DNA from: Shewanella sp. SNU WT4
GTDB lineage: Bacteria; Pseudomonadota; Gammaproteobacteria; Enterobacterales; Shewanellaceae
DNA: 64,000 bases
NCBI RefSeq assembly: GCF_006494715.1
Contig: NZ_CP041151.1
Span: 3,224,001 to 3,288,000, forward strand
Direction: 5' to 3'
Position numbers and translations under genes: made by a program. Shown piece by piece: positions 37,580 to 47,441 of the stretch; the stretch's first letter is position 1; each line of letters begins with the position of its first letter. The notes beneath the pieces are model-generated. The model did no database searches. It was not told the DNA's origin and worked only from the letters and a program-made list of their open reading frames with translations.

Positions 37580-38770
37580 ATGACGACCACATTGGATGTC
37601 TCCACGCGAGAAACCATTAATTCATTGTCATCACCAGCACCTCTCGGGCCTATGATTGGCCTAGTACTCGGTGGTGGTGGCGCCCGCGCTGCTTATCAAG
37701 TCGGTGTACTCAAAGCGATAGCACAACTGTATCCGCGCAATCATGGCATACCATTTCAGGTTATTTGCGGCACGTCAGCGGGCGCCATTAATGGCACGGC
37801 CATGGCAAGTTATGCCAGCTGCTTTCACTTAGGGGTGCGTAAATTAGAATGGGTGTGGCGCAATATGCAAACTCATCATATTTACTGCGCCTCAGCAGGC
37901 GCTGTCAGTAGTCATTTGATTAAGATGCTGCTGCGCGGTTTGCAAGATGACAAGGTCAGCCCGGATGCCAGCAGCTTATTTAATAATGAGCCCCTTAGGC
38001 ACCTACTCAGTCAAGTGATCAACTTTCAGCGGATTGATAGGAATATTCAGCACGGTTTTTTGCGCGCGGTGAGCGTGGAAACCTCATGTTATAACGATGC
38101 TAGCAGTTACTGTTTCTTTCAGGCCCAGCATCAAGTGGCTAATTGGCAGCGCCATAAACGCTATGGTATGCGCCAGCGCCTTAATACCGAGCACTTATTA
38201 GCGAGCGCTGCCATTCCGACCTTGTTCCCTTCGGTAAAAATTCACAAAGATTATCATGGGGATGGCTCAATTCATCAGCAAGCACCATTATCGAGCCCAA
38301 TTCATTTAGGCGCCGATAAACTGCTAGTGATAAACCTTGAAAGCATGCATAAAGATCAGTCTAAGTCCCTGCCCCATCACCCAAGGCTCGCGGGCGTAAC
38401 TGGGCATTTACTGGATAGTATATTTTCAGACACGCTCAATACCGATTTGGAGCGTTTGCAGCGAGTTAACAACACCTTAGGTTTAATACCGCAGCCATAT
38501 CGCCAGCAATTAGCACTCAAACCTATCGAAACCTTAGTGATTAAACCCAGTGAAGACATGACCCTGATTGCAGCGCAGTATTATATGGAGATGCCAAAAG
38601 CTGTGCGGCTATTACTTAAAGTCATAGGGGTTAATCAACATGCAGAATCGAGTATTTTGTCGTATTTGTTATTTGAAAAAGAATATACCCGCCACTTAAT
38701 CCAATTGGGTTATCAAGATGCCATGTGTCAGCTCGATGATATTAAGCAGTTTTTTCAAATAAATGGTTAA
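37580..38770 (+). CDS. Patatin-like phospholipase
   Basis: A 396-residue serine acyl hydrolase. The oxyanion loop is LVLGGGGARAAYQVG, the nucleophile is in GTSAG (CGTSAGAINGTAM) and the catalytic Asp in the DG dyad of YHGDGSIHQQAPL. There is no signal peptide, so it is cytosolic or peripheral, unlike secreted ExoU types. The open frame begins with GTG at 37574, but ATG at 37580 is better spaced from AGGGG. The substrate is unknown; membrane lipid turnover is the likely role. Confidence 0.88.
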   Translation: MTTTLDVSTRETINSLSSPAPLGPMIGLVLGGGGARAAYQVGVLKAIAQLYPRNHGIPFQVICGTSAGAINGTAMASYASCFHLGVRKLEWVWRNMQTHHIYCASAGAVSSHLIKMLLRGLQDDKVSPDASSLFNNEPLRHLLSQVINFQRIDRNIQHGFLRAVSVETSCYNDASSYCFFQAQHQVANWQRHKRYGMRQRLNTEHLLASAAIPTLFPSVKIHKDYHGDGSIHQQAPLSSPIHLGADKLLVINLESMHKDQSKSLPHHPRLAGVTGHLLDSIFSDTLNTDLERLQRVNNTLGLIPQPYRQQLALKPIETLVIKPSEDMTLIAAQYYMEMPKAVRLLLKVIGVNQHAESSILSYLLFEKEYTRHLIQLGYQDAMCQLDDIKQFFQING

Positions 38771-38776
38771 GGCAAT

Positions 38777-38812
38777 AGCAGTTAATGGCCGTCATTAAAG
38801 CCGTTAACTGCT
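38777..38812. terminator. Hairpin between convergent genes
   Basis: Arms AGCAGTTAATGGC (38777-38789) / GCCGTTAACTGCT (38800-38812), one wobble. It lies between the patatin-like gene and the DUF4056 gene. The T tract is weak. Confidence 0.45.
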
Positions 38813-38847
38813 GTTAACAACAGCTAATGGCGTTAATCGAAGTACGC

Positions 38848-39966
38848 TTATTGCTGCAAAATATCGGCGTCCGCTCGTTCAGCCGTATCTTGCCGCTTGG
38901 CATAAGACGCTAATAGCAACATATCGCTATAGGTCCAGACGGGCTTAGTGACTAAATTGGCCGCAGCTTTTGCTGTTACATCCGCAGATGTTGCAGTTGC
39001 GCTTAAGCGGCCAAAGTTGGCTTCTTGATTAGCGGCCACCAGCTGCAGCTCTCCATAAGCATCAAGATGGTCGGGCAGAGATAAGATGACCGGTGACTGC
39101 GCGCCGTGGGGCATTAATTGAAAATGCAGCTGATAATCACGCTTTTGCAGCACCCATTTATCCGGCAGGCGCATATTGCTATTCCACCAGTTGCCATCAA
39201 GGGCATTAAGCTTGGCTTGAGTGGTTGCAACATCCTCTGCCCCAAGCTCAGTTAAACGCTTGGCTAAGCTCACACTAAATTGCTCGCTAAATTGCTTAAT
39301 ACTGAGATTGGGCGCTTGCTGCAAAATATCGCGGGCTAAAATGGCGCCTAACATATTGGAGTACAAGTCTTCTGGTGAAAAAGCTGAGGCAAGCTCAGAC
39401 CAGCCGCCCACCGATGTCATCCCAAACCACTGCGCCACTTCATGCCACTGAGCCAACTGATAGGCCATAACGCTGGCAAACTCTACCCCCAACTGACGCT
39501 TACTGTCATTATCTAGGGCATAGTCTTGTTGATGCAGCACTATTTGACGGGAACGCAGCTCAGCACTTAAGGCTAACTCATAGTCAGTGCCTATATAAGG
39601 CCACAATTGCTGATACAAATAATAAGTGTTATCGGCAGTATCACGCACATGGGCGATATCGATAAAACCGCCATGGCGAGTATAGATTAAGCCATTAGCC
39701 TCGCGGCCAACTCCTAATAAGCTAGTCACTACTCCTTGGCGGCCATCATTGTATTGATGCCCTCCTAAGTCAGTAATGGCGACCACATTGGCGAGAGAAA
39801 AAAATGGCACTGGCACGCTGCCCATTTTCGCCTTTAAGTTAGTACCAAAGGCGCAGCAAGGACGCACGCCCACAGGCGCATCGATGGCGCGAGCCGGCAT
39901 GCTTATCAGCCACACTAAGCCAATAAGCACAGTGTGTATTAGGGCGCGGACATGGGATGGCTTCAT
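38848..39966 (-). CDS. DUF4056 exported protein
   Basis: 372 residues from the start at 39966, one base after the stop of the upstream gene. The N-terminal signal region (VRALIHTVLIGLVWLISMPARA) ends before IDAPVGVRPCCAFG. That CC motif, LGGHQYNDGRQGVVTSLLGVGREANGLIYTRHGGFIDIAHVRDTAD and HEVAQWFG are what I recall as DUF4056 features. The His-rich conserved block suggests a metal-dependent enzyme or binding role, unproven. Periplasmic or outer-membrane location is inferred. It is last in a three-gene outer-membrane operon. Confidence 0.75.
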   Translation of the reverse strand: MKPSHVRALIHTVLIGLVWLISMPARAIDAPVGVRPCCAFGTNLKAKMGSVPVPFFSLANVVAITDLGGHQYNDGRQGVVTSLLGVGREANGLIYTRHGGFIDIAHVRDTADNTYYLYQQLWPYIGTDYELALSAELRSRQIVLHQQDYALDNDSKRQLGVEFASVMAYQLAQWHEVAQWFGMTSVGGWSELASAFSPEDLYSNMLGAILARDILQQAPNLSIKQFSEQFSVSLAKRLTELGAEDVATTQAKLNALDGNWWNSNMRLPDKWVLQKRDYQLHFQLMPHGAQSPVILSLPDHLDAYGELQLVAANQEANFGRLSATATSADVTAKAAANLVTKPVWTYSDMLLLASYAKRQDTAERADADILQQ

Positions 39967-39967
39967 C

Positions 39968-41077
39968 TTAAAATGCTTCATTAATTTGGAAATACACGCC
40001 GCTAGAATCTTTACCAATACCAACATCTAAGCGGATATTCACCCTAGGTTTAAAGGCTAAGCGATAACCTATGCCTAAGGTCGGTAGCCAGTCTTGACTA
40101 AATAATCCAGACCAATCAGGAGCCACATTGCCAGCTCCAGCCCAGTAAACCAATCCATGACGCTCGCTCAACGCTTGGCGCAATTCAATTTGGCTACTAA
40201 GAAAATAGTTATCCCGATATTGCCCTTGATAGTAACCGCGCATGCGGCCATCCGTGCCAAGCTTTGGCAAGGCGTACCAAGGCACATCGCCACGAGAGCC
40301 TTCACCATAAACCTCAAAGGCGACAATATACTGCGGGCTAAACCTATGATATTGACGGACATTGACTGACATCTTGTCAAAACCAAAGTCAGAACCCCAT
40401 TGCTTGCTATAGTGTTGATACTTAATTTCTGCCAATAAGCCGCGCTCGGGATTAGGCGCAAAATCACGGCTATCATAAGCCAAAGACAGGTTGAGTCCAC
40501 TGATGCGACTGTCTTGCAATTGCTCAGCATTAAGCGCAGGCCCCTCGGCACTCAGCTCAGTTACTGACTGAAAGTCCCAGCCAAGCTGCACATAGGTATT
40601 ACGCAGTAAGCGATAACTGACATTAGGCGATAACTCTAACACTTGGCTATCGTAAGCCGTTTGATTGGCGCTGTTGCTGGCAGCTTCTTTGCCTATGCCC
40701 CAATAATCTTGCGGCGAATGGCTAAGCCAAGCATCCAGTCCCAAACGCCAGGTGTCATCGCCAAAGTAACTGCGATTTTCAACGCCAAGTCCGTAGGAGC
40801 CGGAACTTGATACAAACGACTTAACGCTTAAGGTTGAGAGTTGGACATTATCTTCTCGCCCGGACGGCGAATATAAACCAATGGCAGCAACCCCTAAGCC
40901 AAATCCTTGCACAGGATTGACAAAAGGTCCTGGCAATACGCCCCAGTCAATGCCTTGGCTGACATCAATATCCTTACTGCCGCCAAGCTCTTTGAGCATA
41001 TCTTCAAGCCAGTCGGCATTCGCTAGCGGACTGAATAAGGCCGCTATGCTCGCAAGTAAGCCAATGCTTAACCTCAA
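39968..41077 (-). CDS. Omp85/BamA-type outer-membrane barrel, no POTRA domains
   Basis: 369 residues: a signal peptide (MRLSIGLLASIAALFSPLANA), then a 16-strand-like barrel of the surface-antigen type (PF01103). Aromatic strands alternate and the conserved turn GRMRGYYQGQYRD resembles the substrate-contacting RGY/RGF loop of BamA/TamA. The C-terminal residue is Phe (INEAF), typical of barrel proteins recognised by BamA. It lacks the POTRA repeats of BamA, so it belongs to the short Omp85 group. It overlaps the upstream barrel gene by four bases (ATGA). Confidence 0.8.
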   Translation of the reverse strand: MRLSIGLLASIAALFSPLANADWLEDMLKELGGSKDIDVSQGIDWGVLPGPFVNPVQGFGLGVAAIGLYSPSGREDNVQLSTLSVKSFVSSSGSYGLGVENRSYFGDDTWRLGLDAWLSHSPQDYWGIGKEAASNSANQTAYDSQVLELSPNVSYRLLRNTYVQLGWDFQSVTELSAEGPALNAEQLQDSRISGLNLSLAYDSRDFAPNPERGLLAEIKYQHYSKQWGSDFGFDKMSVNVRQYHRFSPQYIVAFEVYGEGSRGDVPWYALPKLGTDGRMRGYYQGQYRDNYFLSSQIELRQALSERHGLVYWAGAGNVAPDWSGLFSQDWLPTLGIGYRLAFKPRVNIRLDVGIGKDSSGVYFQINEAF

Positions 41078-41976
41078 AAACGGTACTCTAGAGATAACAT
41101 GCCGCTTTGGCGTCCACCCAGCCCAACTTCGCCTACCAGCGACCAGTCGTTACTAATCAAATACTGGAAACCCACTAAGGTATTCCACGGGGTAGTTAAA
41201 TGCTGCTCCACATCAAAACGCGCTTCGCCATTACTATCGACGAGTTTAATCAGCTCATTTCCCGCAGGGCCTAAATCTAAATCACTAATCTTACCGCTAA
41301 GCTCTTGCTCTACTTCTTGATACATACCGCCTACCCACAGACGCAGCGGTAAACCTTTATCTGAGAAGTCATAACCAATACGCGGTGATAACACGAAAGC
41401 GTTAATGTTGCCGTCAATCACAGTTAAGCGGGTGTTAGTAAGGCTGGCATCAATCAAGGTAAACCAATTACCCACGCCGCCTGCAATCACAATACCGCCG
41501 CCATACAAGTAGCCGTCTAAATCTAATCGAAAATCAAACGAAGGTAAGCCTTGGGTAATAGGCGGACGACCTGGTATCAGTTGCACTTTATTGACATGCA
41601 CCTTGGTCTCAGTGTAGCCAGTCATTTTTCCAGCGATGGCATAGACATTTAAAAAGGGTAACAACCAAGCATCGGCGCGCAGGGTATAGACTTGGCTTTG
41701 CTGCTCACCGTGCTCAGCGCTGATATCTATGGCATCAGGTGCTAACGGCCGGTTTGGAAAAAAGGGATGATTCAAGCCACCAAAACCTATGCTATCAACC
41801 TCAATCCCTTGCTCAACATGCATAGCGCCAATGCTCAAACCAAAAGGCTCTGGCAGCACGTAACCTTTTGCGATGGCTTCATCAGCAAATAGCGGCAACC
41901 ACGCCTCAGCGTTAACTGTTGGTGAAAAAAGAGCAAAGATAAATAACGGCGAAAGAAAGGCGCGAGTCGAGCTCAT
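41074..41976 (-). CDS. Outer-membrane beta-barrel protein
   Basis: 300 residues with a signal peptide (FIFALFSPTVNA) and amphipathic beta strands ending in YRF (SLEYRF), the classic C-terminal Phe signal of outer-membrane barrels. It resembles uncharacterised transporter-like barrels in which LPEPFGLSIGAMHVEQGIEV precedes the barrel. I do not recognise its substrate. It is first in an operon with the Omp85-like protein and the DUF4056 protein, divergent from a TetR regulator. Confidence 0.72.
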   Translation of the reverse strand: MSSTRAFLSPLFIFALFSPTVNAEAWLPLFADEAIAKGYVLPEPFGLSIGAMHVEQGIEVDSIGFGGLNHPFFPNRPLAPDAIDISAEHGEQQSQVYTLRADAWLLPFLNVYAIAGKMTGYTETKVHVNKVQLIPGRPPITQGLPSFDFRLDLDGYLYGGGIVIAGGVGNWFTLIDASLTNTRLTVIDGNINAFVLSPRIGYDFSDKGLPLRLWVGGMYQEVEQELSGKISDLDLGPAGNELIKLVDSNGEARFDVEQHLTTPWNTLVGFQYLISNDWSLVGEVGLGGRQSGMLSLEYRF

Positions 41977-42033
41977 TGGGGTTCCATTAGCATTGAGGCA
42001 ATTAGACCATAGGTGAGGCGCTAGTCTAAATAA

Positions 42034-42074
42034 TCGACTTGAAAAAGTAAACTTGTGAGTGTACTTTTAGTCGA
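42034..42074. promoter_or_regulatory. Extended palindrome, likely operator of the TetR regulator
   Basis: Outer arms TCGACT (42034-42039) and AGTCGA (42069-42074); inner arms AAAAGTA and TACTTTT around AACTTGTGAGTG. It lies between the regulator start and the divergent outer-membrane operon. Confidence 0.6.
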
Positions 42075-42106
42075 GAGTTAACTTAGGCCGTTTAATAAAA
42101 ATTTAC

Positions 42107-42715
42107 ATGAAATTATCAGAACTTAAGCATCAAGCCATACTTGAGCAAGCCAAGCATGAATTTCTCGCAAAAGGTTATCAAGCCGCTAATCTTGACCATA
42201 TTTGCTTAGCCGCAGGCGTATCTAAACGCACCTTGTATCGCCATTTTGATAATAAGCTCGAGTTATTCAAGGCAGTATTATTAGCTTTACACCTTAAGCT
42301 ACAAACGCCTACATCTGAATGTTTCAATCCTGAATTAGCATTAGAGCCACAATTAATGTGTCTATTGAGCGAGCAAAGCGCCTTGTTGTGCCTTGATGCT
42401 AGTATGCAGAGTATTCGCATGCTGTTATCTCAGTGTTTACAACAACCTGAAATGGCTAAGCAATTACTCTCGTTGGTGCGTGAGCAAGACAATAGTATCG
42501 ACCTCTGGTTAAAAGATGCCCTGAAGGCAGGCAAACTCAGCGGGGATATTAAGGCCATGAGTCGCACCTTAAAGAGCCTATTTAATGGTGTGTTTTTATG
42601 GCCAAGTCTATTCGAATTAGATACGCACTGCGATAACAACGCCGCCGATATTAGTAATGCTGAAATTTGCCGAGTGTTTTTAGCCGCTTACGCAGTGAAT
42701 AAGCTCAATGGTTAA
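42107..42715 (+). CDS. TetR-family regulator
   Basis: 202 residues. The N-terminal helix-turn-helix is ANLDHICLAAGVSKRTLYRHFDNKLELFKAVL (about 25-58). A variable ligand domain with several cysteines follows. It is divergent from the three-gene outer-membrane operon and separated from it by one extended palindrome. Local repression of that operon and of itself is the natural inference; the inducer is unknown. Confidence 0.85.
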   Translation: MKLSELKHQAILEQAKHEFLAKGYQAANLDHICLAAGVSKRTLYRHFDNKLELFKAVLLALHLKLQTPTSECFNPELALEPQLMCLLSEQSALLCLDASMQSIRMLLSQCLQQPEMAKQLLSLVREQDNSIDLWLKDALKAGKLSGDIKAMSRTLKSLFNGVFLWPSLFELDTHCDNNAADISNAEICRVFLAAYAVNKLNG

Positions 42716-42731
42716 CTGCTATTAAGCAAAT

Positions 42732-44672
42732 TTAACCTCCCAGCAAAAATATCTCAGCCCGCTCGACCCGCCTAGGCTTACCTTGCAACAGCAAAATATC
42801 ATCGGCTTGCAGCAACCAGTCAGAGGGTGGATTTTCAACTTCTGCGCCACTGCGCCGAATTGCCCGAATTTCAATTCTAAGGCGGGCAACGGGTACTTGA
42901 CTCAAGCGCTTACCCACGGCCCAGGCTGATGCCGGCAGCGCCACCGCATGCAATTGCTCTAAAGTAAAATCCGATTCTTGACCGCTAAAAAAGCCATGCA
43001 AATAATGGTAATGATTACGCCGCTCCGACTCTAAGCGCTTTAAAATTCGAGTTAAGGGCACGCCGCAGCGATACAAGACTTGCGACACTAACATTAAGCT
43101 GCCTTCTAAGGATTCAGGGATCACTTGGCTCGCGCCTGCTTGTTCAAATTCCGTCATGTTAGAGTCATCACGGGTGCGCACTAAAATAGTGAGTTGCGGC
43201 GCTAATTCGCGCGCCAGCGGCAAGACTTCTTCTAAGGCGCGGCCATCACAAAAGCTAATCACTAACATGTTTACATCAAGTAACCCCGCTTCCAACAACA
43301 AACTACGTTTACAGGCATCGCCAAATAATACTGGCTCCCCTGCTATTCGCGCCTCAGATACGCGGGTTGGGTCGAGATCTAACACCACATAAGGCACAGC
43401 TTCTGAGCGCAAAAAGCGGGCTACGGTTTGACCAACACGTCCATATCCCAAGATCAACACCTGAGCTTGGCGCACTTTAGGGCTAACACTATGATTTTCA
43501 ACATCTGCGCCCATGCCGCCAAAGGCGCCTATTATCTCACCGCAATGACGAATTAACGCTGGCGCTAATCCCATGGATATCACAGCCACCATCACTAAAA
43601 TGGTGCTAATTTCACTACTAAGTAGCTGATAATTAACTGCCAATGCCAACACTACAAAACTAAATTCTCCGACTTGCGCGAGGGTAATAGCGCTGGTCGC
43701 CGCAATTTTTGTAGACTCACCGCTGAGGCGCAAAATGCCGAATAAAATCGCAATTTTACCTACAACTACCGCAAGTAAAATCACTAAGACTTGCCACCAA
43801 AATGACACCACTAAGGTTAAATCCAGCAGCATGCCTATGGAGATAAAAAATAGCCCCATCAGCAAATCCCGAAATGGACTAATGTCCGCTTCTAATTGGC
43901 GCCGATACTGACTTTCCCCCAATAACATGCCTGCCATAAAGGCGCCGAGCGCCATGGATAATCCGAGCCAATGGGTAAAGACTCCAGTCAGAGTGGCAAC
44001 CACTAAGGTAGTGAGTACAAACAACTCATTGGAGCGTGAGCGCGCCACTTCATCAAATAATTTAGGGAGCGCCCAGCGGCCAAAGGCCATCAAGGCTACA
44101 AAGGCCACGATCCCTTTCACTAAGGCGATAAATATTTCGGAGTGATTAGCAGCCTGACTCTCACTGCCCATAAGAGGTAACAGAATCAATAACGGAATAA
44201 CCGCTAAGTCTTGGAACAATAATACGCTGACCGACAATTCGCCGTGGCGCCGCCTTAACCAGCCTTGCTCGTTAAGCAGTTTAAGCACAATAGCCGTGGA
44301 GGATAAGGCGATAACCGCACCAATTATCATGGCTTCTACCAAAGATAAGCCTAGCGCCAGCGACACTAACACGACGACGCTTGATGTCACAATCACCTGC
44401 GCGCTGCCTAAACCAAACACAGTGCGGCGCATGGCCAGCAATCGCGGCAAAGAAAATTCTAGCCCTAAGGTAAACATCAAGAGCACAACGCCAAGCTCAG
44501 CGACCGATTGCATTTGCTGCTGACTAAACCAATCAAAGCCGCCAGGGCCGCTTAACATGCCGGTTAATAAGTAAGCCAAAATGGCTGGCAGCCCTAAACG
44601 TCGAAACCAAGCAATCGAAGCAATAGCAATCACTAACATCAACAGGATCTTTACCAAGAATGCTTGTTCCAT
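42732..44672 (-). CDS. CPA2-type monovalent cation:proton antiporter (KefB/C-like)
   Basis: 646 residues. A 12-13-helix Na+/H+ exchanger domain (about 1-385) is followed by a TrkA-N Rossmann domain (QVLILGYGRVGQTVARFLR, about 405-520) and a TrkA-C domain at the end (LRIEIRAIRRSG...DDILLLQGKPRRVERAE). This is the plan of KefB/KefC/YbaL glutathione-gated potassium efflux systems. No KefF/KefG ancillary gene adjoins it, so gating by glutathione adducts is uncertain. Confidence 0.88.
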   Translation of the reverse strand: MEQAFLVKILLMLVIAIASIAWFRRLGLPAILAYLLTGMLSGPGGFDWFSQQQMQSVAELGVVLLMFTLGLEFSLPRLLAMRRTVFGLGSAQVIVTSSVVVLVSLALGLSLVEAMIIGAVIALSSTAIVLKLLNEQGWLRRRHGELSVSVLLFQDLAVIPLLILLPLMGSESQAANHSEIFIALVKGIVAFVALMAFGRWALPKLFDEVARSRSNELFVLTTLVVATLTGVFTHWLGLSMALGAFMAGMLLGESQYRRQLEADISPFRDLLMGLFFISIGMLLDLTLVVSFWWQVLVILLAVVVGKIAILFGILRLSGESTKIAATSAITLAQVGEFSFVVLALAVNYQLLSSEISTILVMVAVISMGLAPALIRHCGEIIGAFGGMGADVENHSVSPKVRQAQVLILGYGRVGQTVARFLRSEAVPYVVLDLDPTRVSEARIAGEPVLFGDACKRSLLLEAGLLDVNMLVISFCDGRALEEVLPLARELAPQLTILVRTRDDSNMTEFEQAGASQVIPESLEGSLMLVSQVLYRCGVPLTRILKRLESERRNHYHYLHGFFSGQESDFTLEQLHAVALPASAWAVGKRLSQVPVARLRIEIRAIRRSGAEVENPPSDWLLQADDILLLQGKPRRVERAEIFLLGG

Positions 44673-44876
44673 AGACCTCCCGTTGTCAAAAAAATGCCAG
44701 TGCGACTTATCTGACAGCTTCCACTCACAATGTTAACGCCTTGTAAATAGTAACCGAATGACAAGTAAAGACAAATTTATTTATTTCTTAAGTAGGCACA
44801 GAGATTGCTAAGTAATATCAACCAAATCGGTCAATCATAGACGTAACTGAGATTGCCAACGTCTAAGGGAGTTACC

Positions 44877-45761
44877 ATGAGCTCATTCGCCCAAATAGCA
44901 CATATCAATCCAGCTAACAGCAACTTAGGCTTTTGGCCTGGCTTTAACCCTAAGTCATCCTTATCTAGCCAAGATCAAATTGCTATCTTGCAGCGCTTAC
45001 ATGCAAGCTTAGAGCCGGAGCAAGTGCTCGCGACATTTTCCCAAGTGATCGGCAATTTCTTGCCTGTCCACGGCTTAAAATTGCACACAGCCACTAACAA
45101 GTGGGTGTGGGGCCATCAGTCAGGCCAACACATTCATAGACCCATAGTAGCCAATGTTACCTTGCAATATTATCTAGCTAAGGCGCTGAGCAGCGATGAT
45201 TTACTCTGCTTACAACTATTTGAGTCTTGGTTAGCCCCAGCCATCAATAATGCCCTGACTCACAGCCAAGTGGCTAATCAAGCCATGCATGATAGTCTCA
45301 CAGGCTTAGGTAATCGCCGCGGCTTTGAATTAAGCATGGATAAAGCCATAGCGCGCAGTCGCCGCAATGGCTTGCCTCTATCCTTAATGATTTTGGATTT
45401 AGATAACTTTAAACAGGTCAATGACAACCAAGGCCATCAACAAGGGGATGCACTGCTGCAAAGTTTCGCCAGTATTCTCAATCAGCAACTACGGGATACC
45501 GACCGAGGTTTTAGAGTGGGCGGAGATGAATTTACCATTTTGCTTGATACTAATGCTGCTGGCGCCCATTTACTCGCAAACCGCATACTTGCGCAAGTGA
45601 GTGCCAATGAGGCTTGCCAACAAGCTAAGATAGGTGTGAGCATAGGCTTAGCTCAGTGGCAAGCCAGTGCCACTGCCGCCAAACTGTATGAAACTGCAGA
45701 TAAGGCCTTGTACGCTGCTAAAGCCAGTGGCAAACATACCGCCTGTAGCGCTTGCGATTAA
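44877..45761 (+). CDS. Diguanylate cyclase (GGDEF)
   Basis: 294 residues from ATG 44877, which has AAGGGA seven nucleotides upstream; the frame opens eight codons earlier without support. The N-terminal 130 residues resemble a degenerate sensor (GAF-like) without membrane segment. The C-terminal catalytic domain shows DSLTGLGNRRGFE, DLDNFKQVNDNQGHQQGD and the active site RVGGDEF. The inhibitory I-site RxxD is present (RDTD, five residues before GGDEF). It should make cyclic di-GMP under product feedback. Confidence 0.92.
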   Translation: MSSFAQIAHINPANSNLGFWPGFNPKSSLSSQDQIAILQRLHASLEPEQVLATFSQVIGNFLPVHGLKLHTATNKWVWGHQSGQHIHRPIVANVTLQYYLAKALSSDDLLCLQLFESWLAPAINNALTHSQVANQAMHDSLTGLGNRRGFELSMDKAIARSRRNGLPLSLMILDLDNFKQVNDNQGHQQGDALLQSFASILNQQLRDTDRGFRVGGDEFTILLDTNAAGAHLLANRILAQVSANEACQQAKIGVSIGLAQWQASATAAKLYETADKALYAAKASGKHTACSACD

Positions 45762-45875
45762 TATCAGCCGCGGTTTAATCCAGTTAACAATCTTGAACAA
45801 TCTAGACATGAGTCGTTGGGGACTAACGCGTTAACATTAAAGCTAAAGTTAAAGTTAAACATGGACTATTAGCCA

Positions 45876-47393
45876 TTAGCCTGGAGTAACACAGGCAAGC
45901 CAACCCGCACCTTGGTCTTGGGCCAGCGCATGACGCTCAACCCATAATCCTGAGGCCACTAAGGTTTGGTTATAAAACACTAACGGGACCTGCTCTCTAA
46001 TCCATGGCGCGACCGCTAATTCTTGCCACATTTTCTTAAGCTCGCGCCCTTGATGGCGAAAACTCGGATGACAGCGTAAACGGCCACTGATGTCTTTATC
46101 CCCCCAATAACCAACGCTTACGACTTCATCCTGATGCGGCAATCGTAAACGCGCGCCCTCACGGGCTAAGCGCCACTCAAGTTGCACACTCGGATACGCC
46201 AGACGCAAACAGGGTTCGCTTTGTGATTGCGAGTTCAGCGCCTGTGAACTCAATAACTGTAAATCCAGCGCCTCTTTTCCCTGCCCCAACGTTTGCCCTA
46301 AGGTTGTCACTATTGCCTGACGGATAACCTCAAAGCGCGCTTTATCAGAAACAGATGCCGTCGCCACATAGAGGCCATCGCCAAAACGTCTTAATAAACA
46401 GCCAGAAACATGCAAGCTTACTTTGGCATCCTCTTTGGCCGAATGAATCTGCATTAACACTTGCTGCAGTTGCACTTGGCTAGGCATGGGGCATTGTCTG
46501 CGCTGAATAAAGCGCCTTAACACTTGCGTTTGCCAATCAGGTGATAACTGAGCTAAGCCAGATACACAGAGACTCATGCCATTTATGGCTGAATATTGCT
46601 CTAAACGCTGCAAACGCACATCGACTTCTTCAGTTAATAGCTCATATTCATTGGCGCATAGACTGGCGCTACGCGACGCCGTGCGGGCAATGGCAGGCCA
46701 GCGCTGTTTAAGCTTAGGGATGATTTCGTGGCGTAAAAAGTTGCGATCAAAGCGGGTATCTTGATTACTTTCATCATCAATGTGAGTAATAGCAAATAAA
46801 GCGGCAAACTCTTCTAACTCGTCACGACTTAACGCTAAAAACGGTCGGCACTGCCATTTATGCGCGCCAAAGGCTTGCACTGCGCCCATAGCGCTTAAGC
46901 CTAATGGCCCAAAGCCGCGGGCTAAGGCAAGCAGCACAGTTTCGAGTTGATCGTCTTGATGATGAGCGGTAAGTAAAACATCGCCTGCTGCCATCAAATC
47001 ATCAAGCGCTTGATAACGAGCGTCTCGAGCAACAGCTTCTAAGCTTTTACCCGCACGATTATCAAGATTGACGCGGCACACAGTTAACGGCAATTGATAG
47101 AGCGCGGCGCGCTGACTGCAATGCTTAACCCAAGTATCAGCATGCTGACTTAAGCCGTGGTGCACATGCACCAAGCACACACGGTAGCGCACGCGTTCTT
47201 CAGTTACGTCACATCCTTGATGCTGCATAAAAGCCGCCGCAGTGGCCGCCAATAACTCAGAATCCATGCCACCACTGTAACCAATAAACAAGGTGCGGGT
47301 GTGACTTGCGGGGCTAAGAGGGGCTGCGACTTCTAACGCCTTAATAGCTTGTTCAAATTGTGCCAACAATGGCGCCATTAACGCGAAATCCAT
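45876..47393 (-). CDS. tilS: tRNA(Ile)-lysidine synthetase
   Basis: 505 residues. It converts the wobble C34 of the AUA-reading tRNA-Ile to lysidine with ATP. The PP-loop is YSGGMDSE (about 39-45). TAHHQDDQLETVLLALARGFGPLGLSAMG and RNFLRHEIIPKLKQRWP are family signatures, and the C-terminal TilS domains complete the protein at a longer-than-E. coli length. It follows dnaE by 48 bp. Confidence 0.95.
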   Translation of the reverse strand: MDFALMAPLLAQFEQAIKALEVAAPLSPASHTRTLFIGYSGGMDSELLAATAAAFMQHQGCDVTEERVRYRVCLVHVHHGLSQHADTWVKHCSQRAALYQLPLTVCRVNLDNRAGKSLEAVARDARYQALDDLMAAGDVLLTAHHQDDQLETVLLALARGFGPLGLSAMGAVQAFGAHKWQCRPFLALSRDELEEFAALFAITHIDDESNQDTRFDRNFLRHEIIPKLKQRWPAIARTASRSASLCANEYELLTEEVDVRLQRLEQYSAINGMSLCVSGLAQLSPDWQTQVLRRFIQRRQCPMPSQVQLQQVLMQIHSAKEDAKVSLHVSGCLLRRFGDGLYVATASVSDKARFEVIRQAIVTTLGQTLGQGKEALDLQLLSSQALNSQSQSEPCLRLAYPSVQLEWRLAREGARLRLPHQDEVVSVGYWGDKDISGRLRCHPSFRHQGRELKKMWQELAVAPWIREQVPLVFYNQTLVASGLWVERHALAQDQGAGWLACVTPG

Positions 47394-47441
47394 AGCTAAC
47401 CTCTTGATTGTTAAATCTAAAAATACATCTACCGCTGAGTG

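Noticed and set aside
45834..45857. Short AAAGTTA-type repeats near the end of tilS
   Set aside because: Only three short, imperfect units; too small to be called a repeat array.
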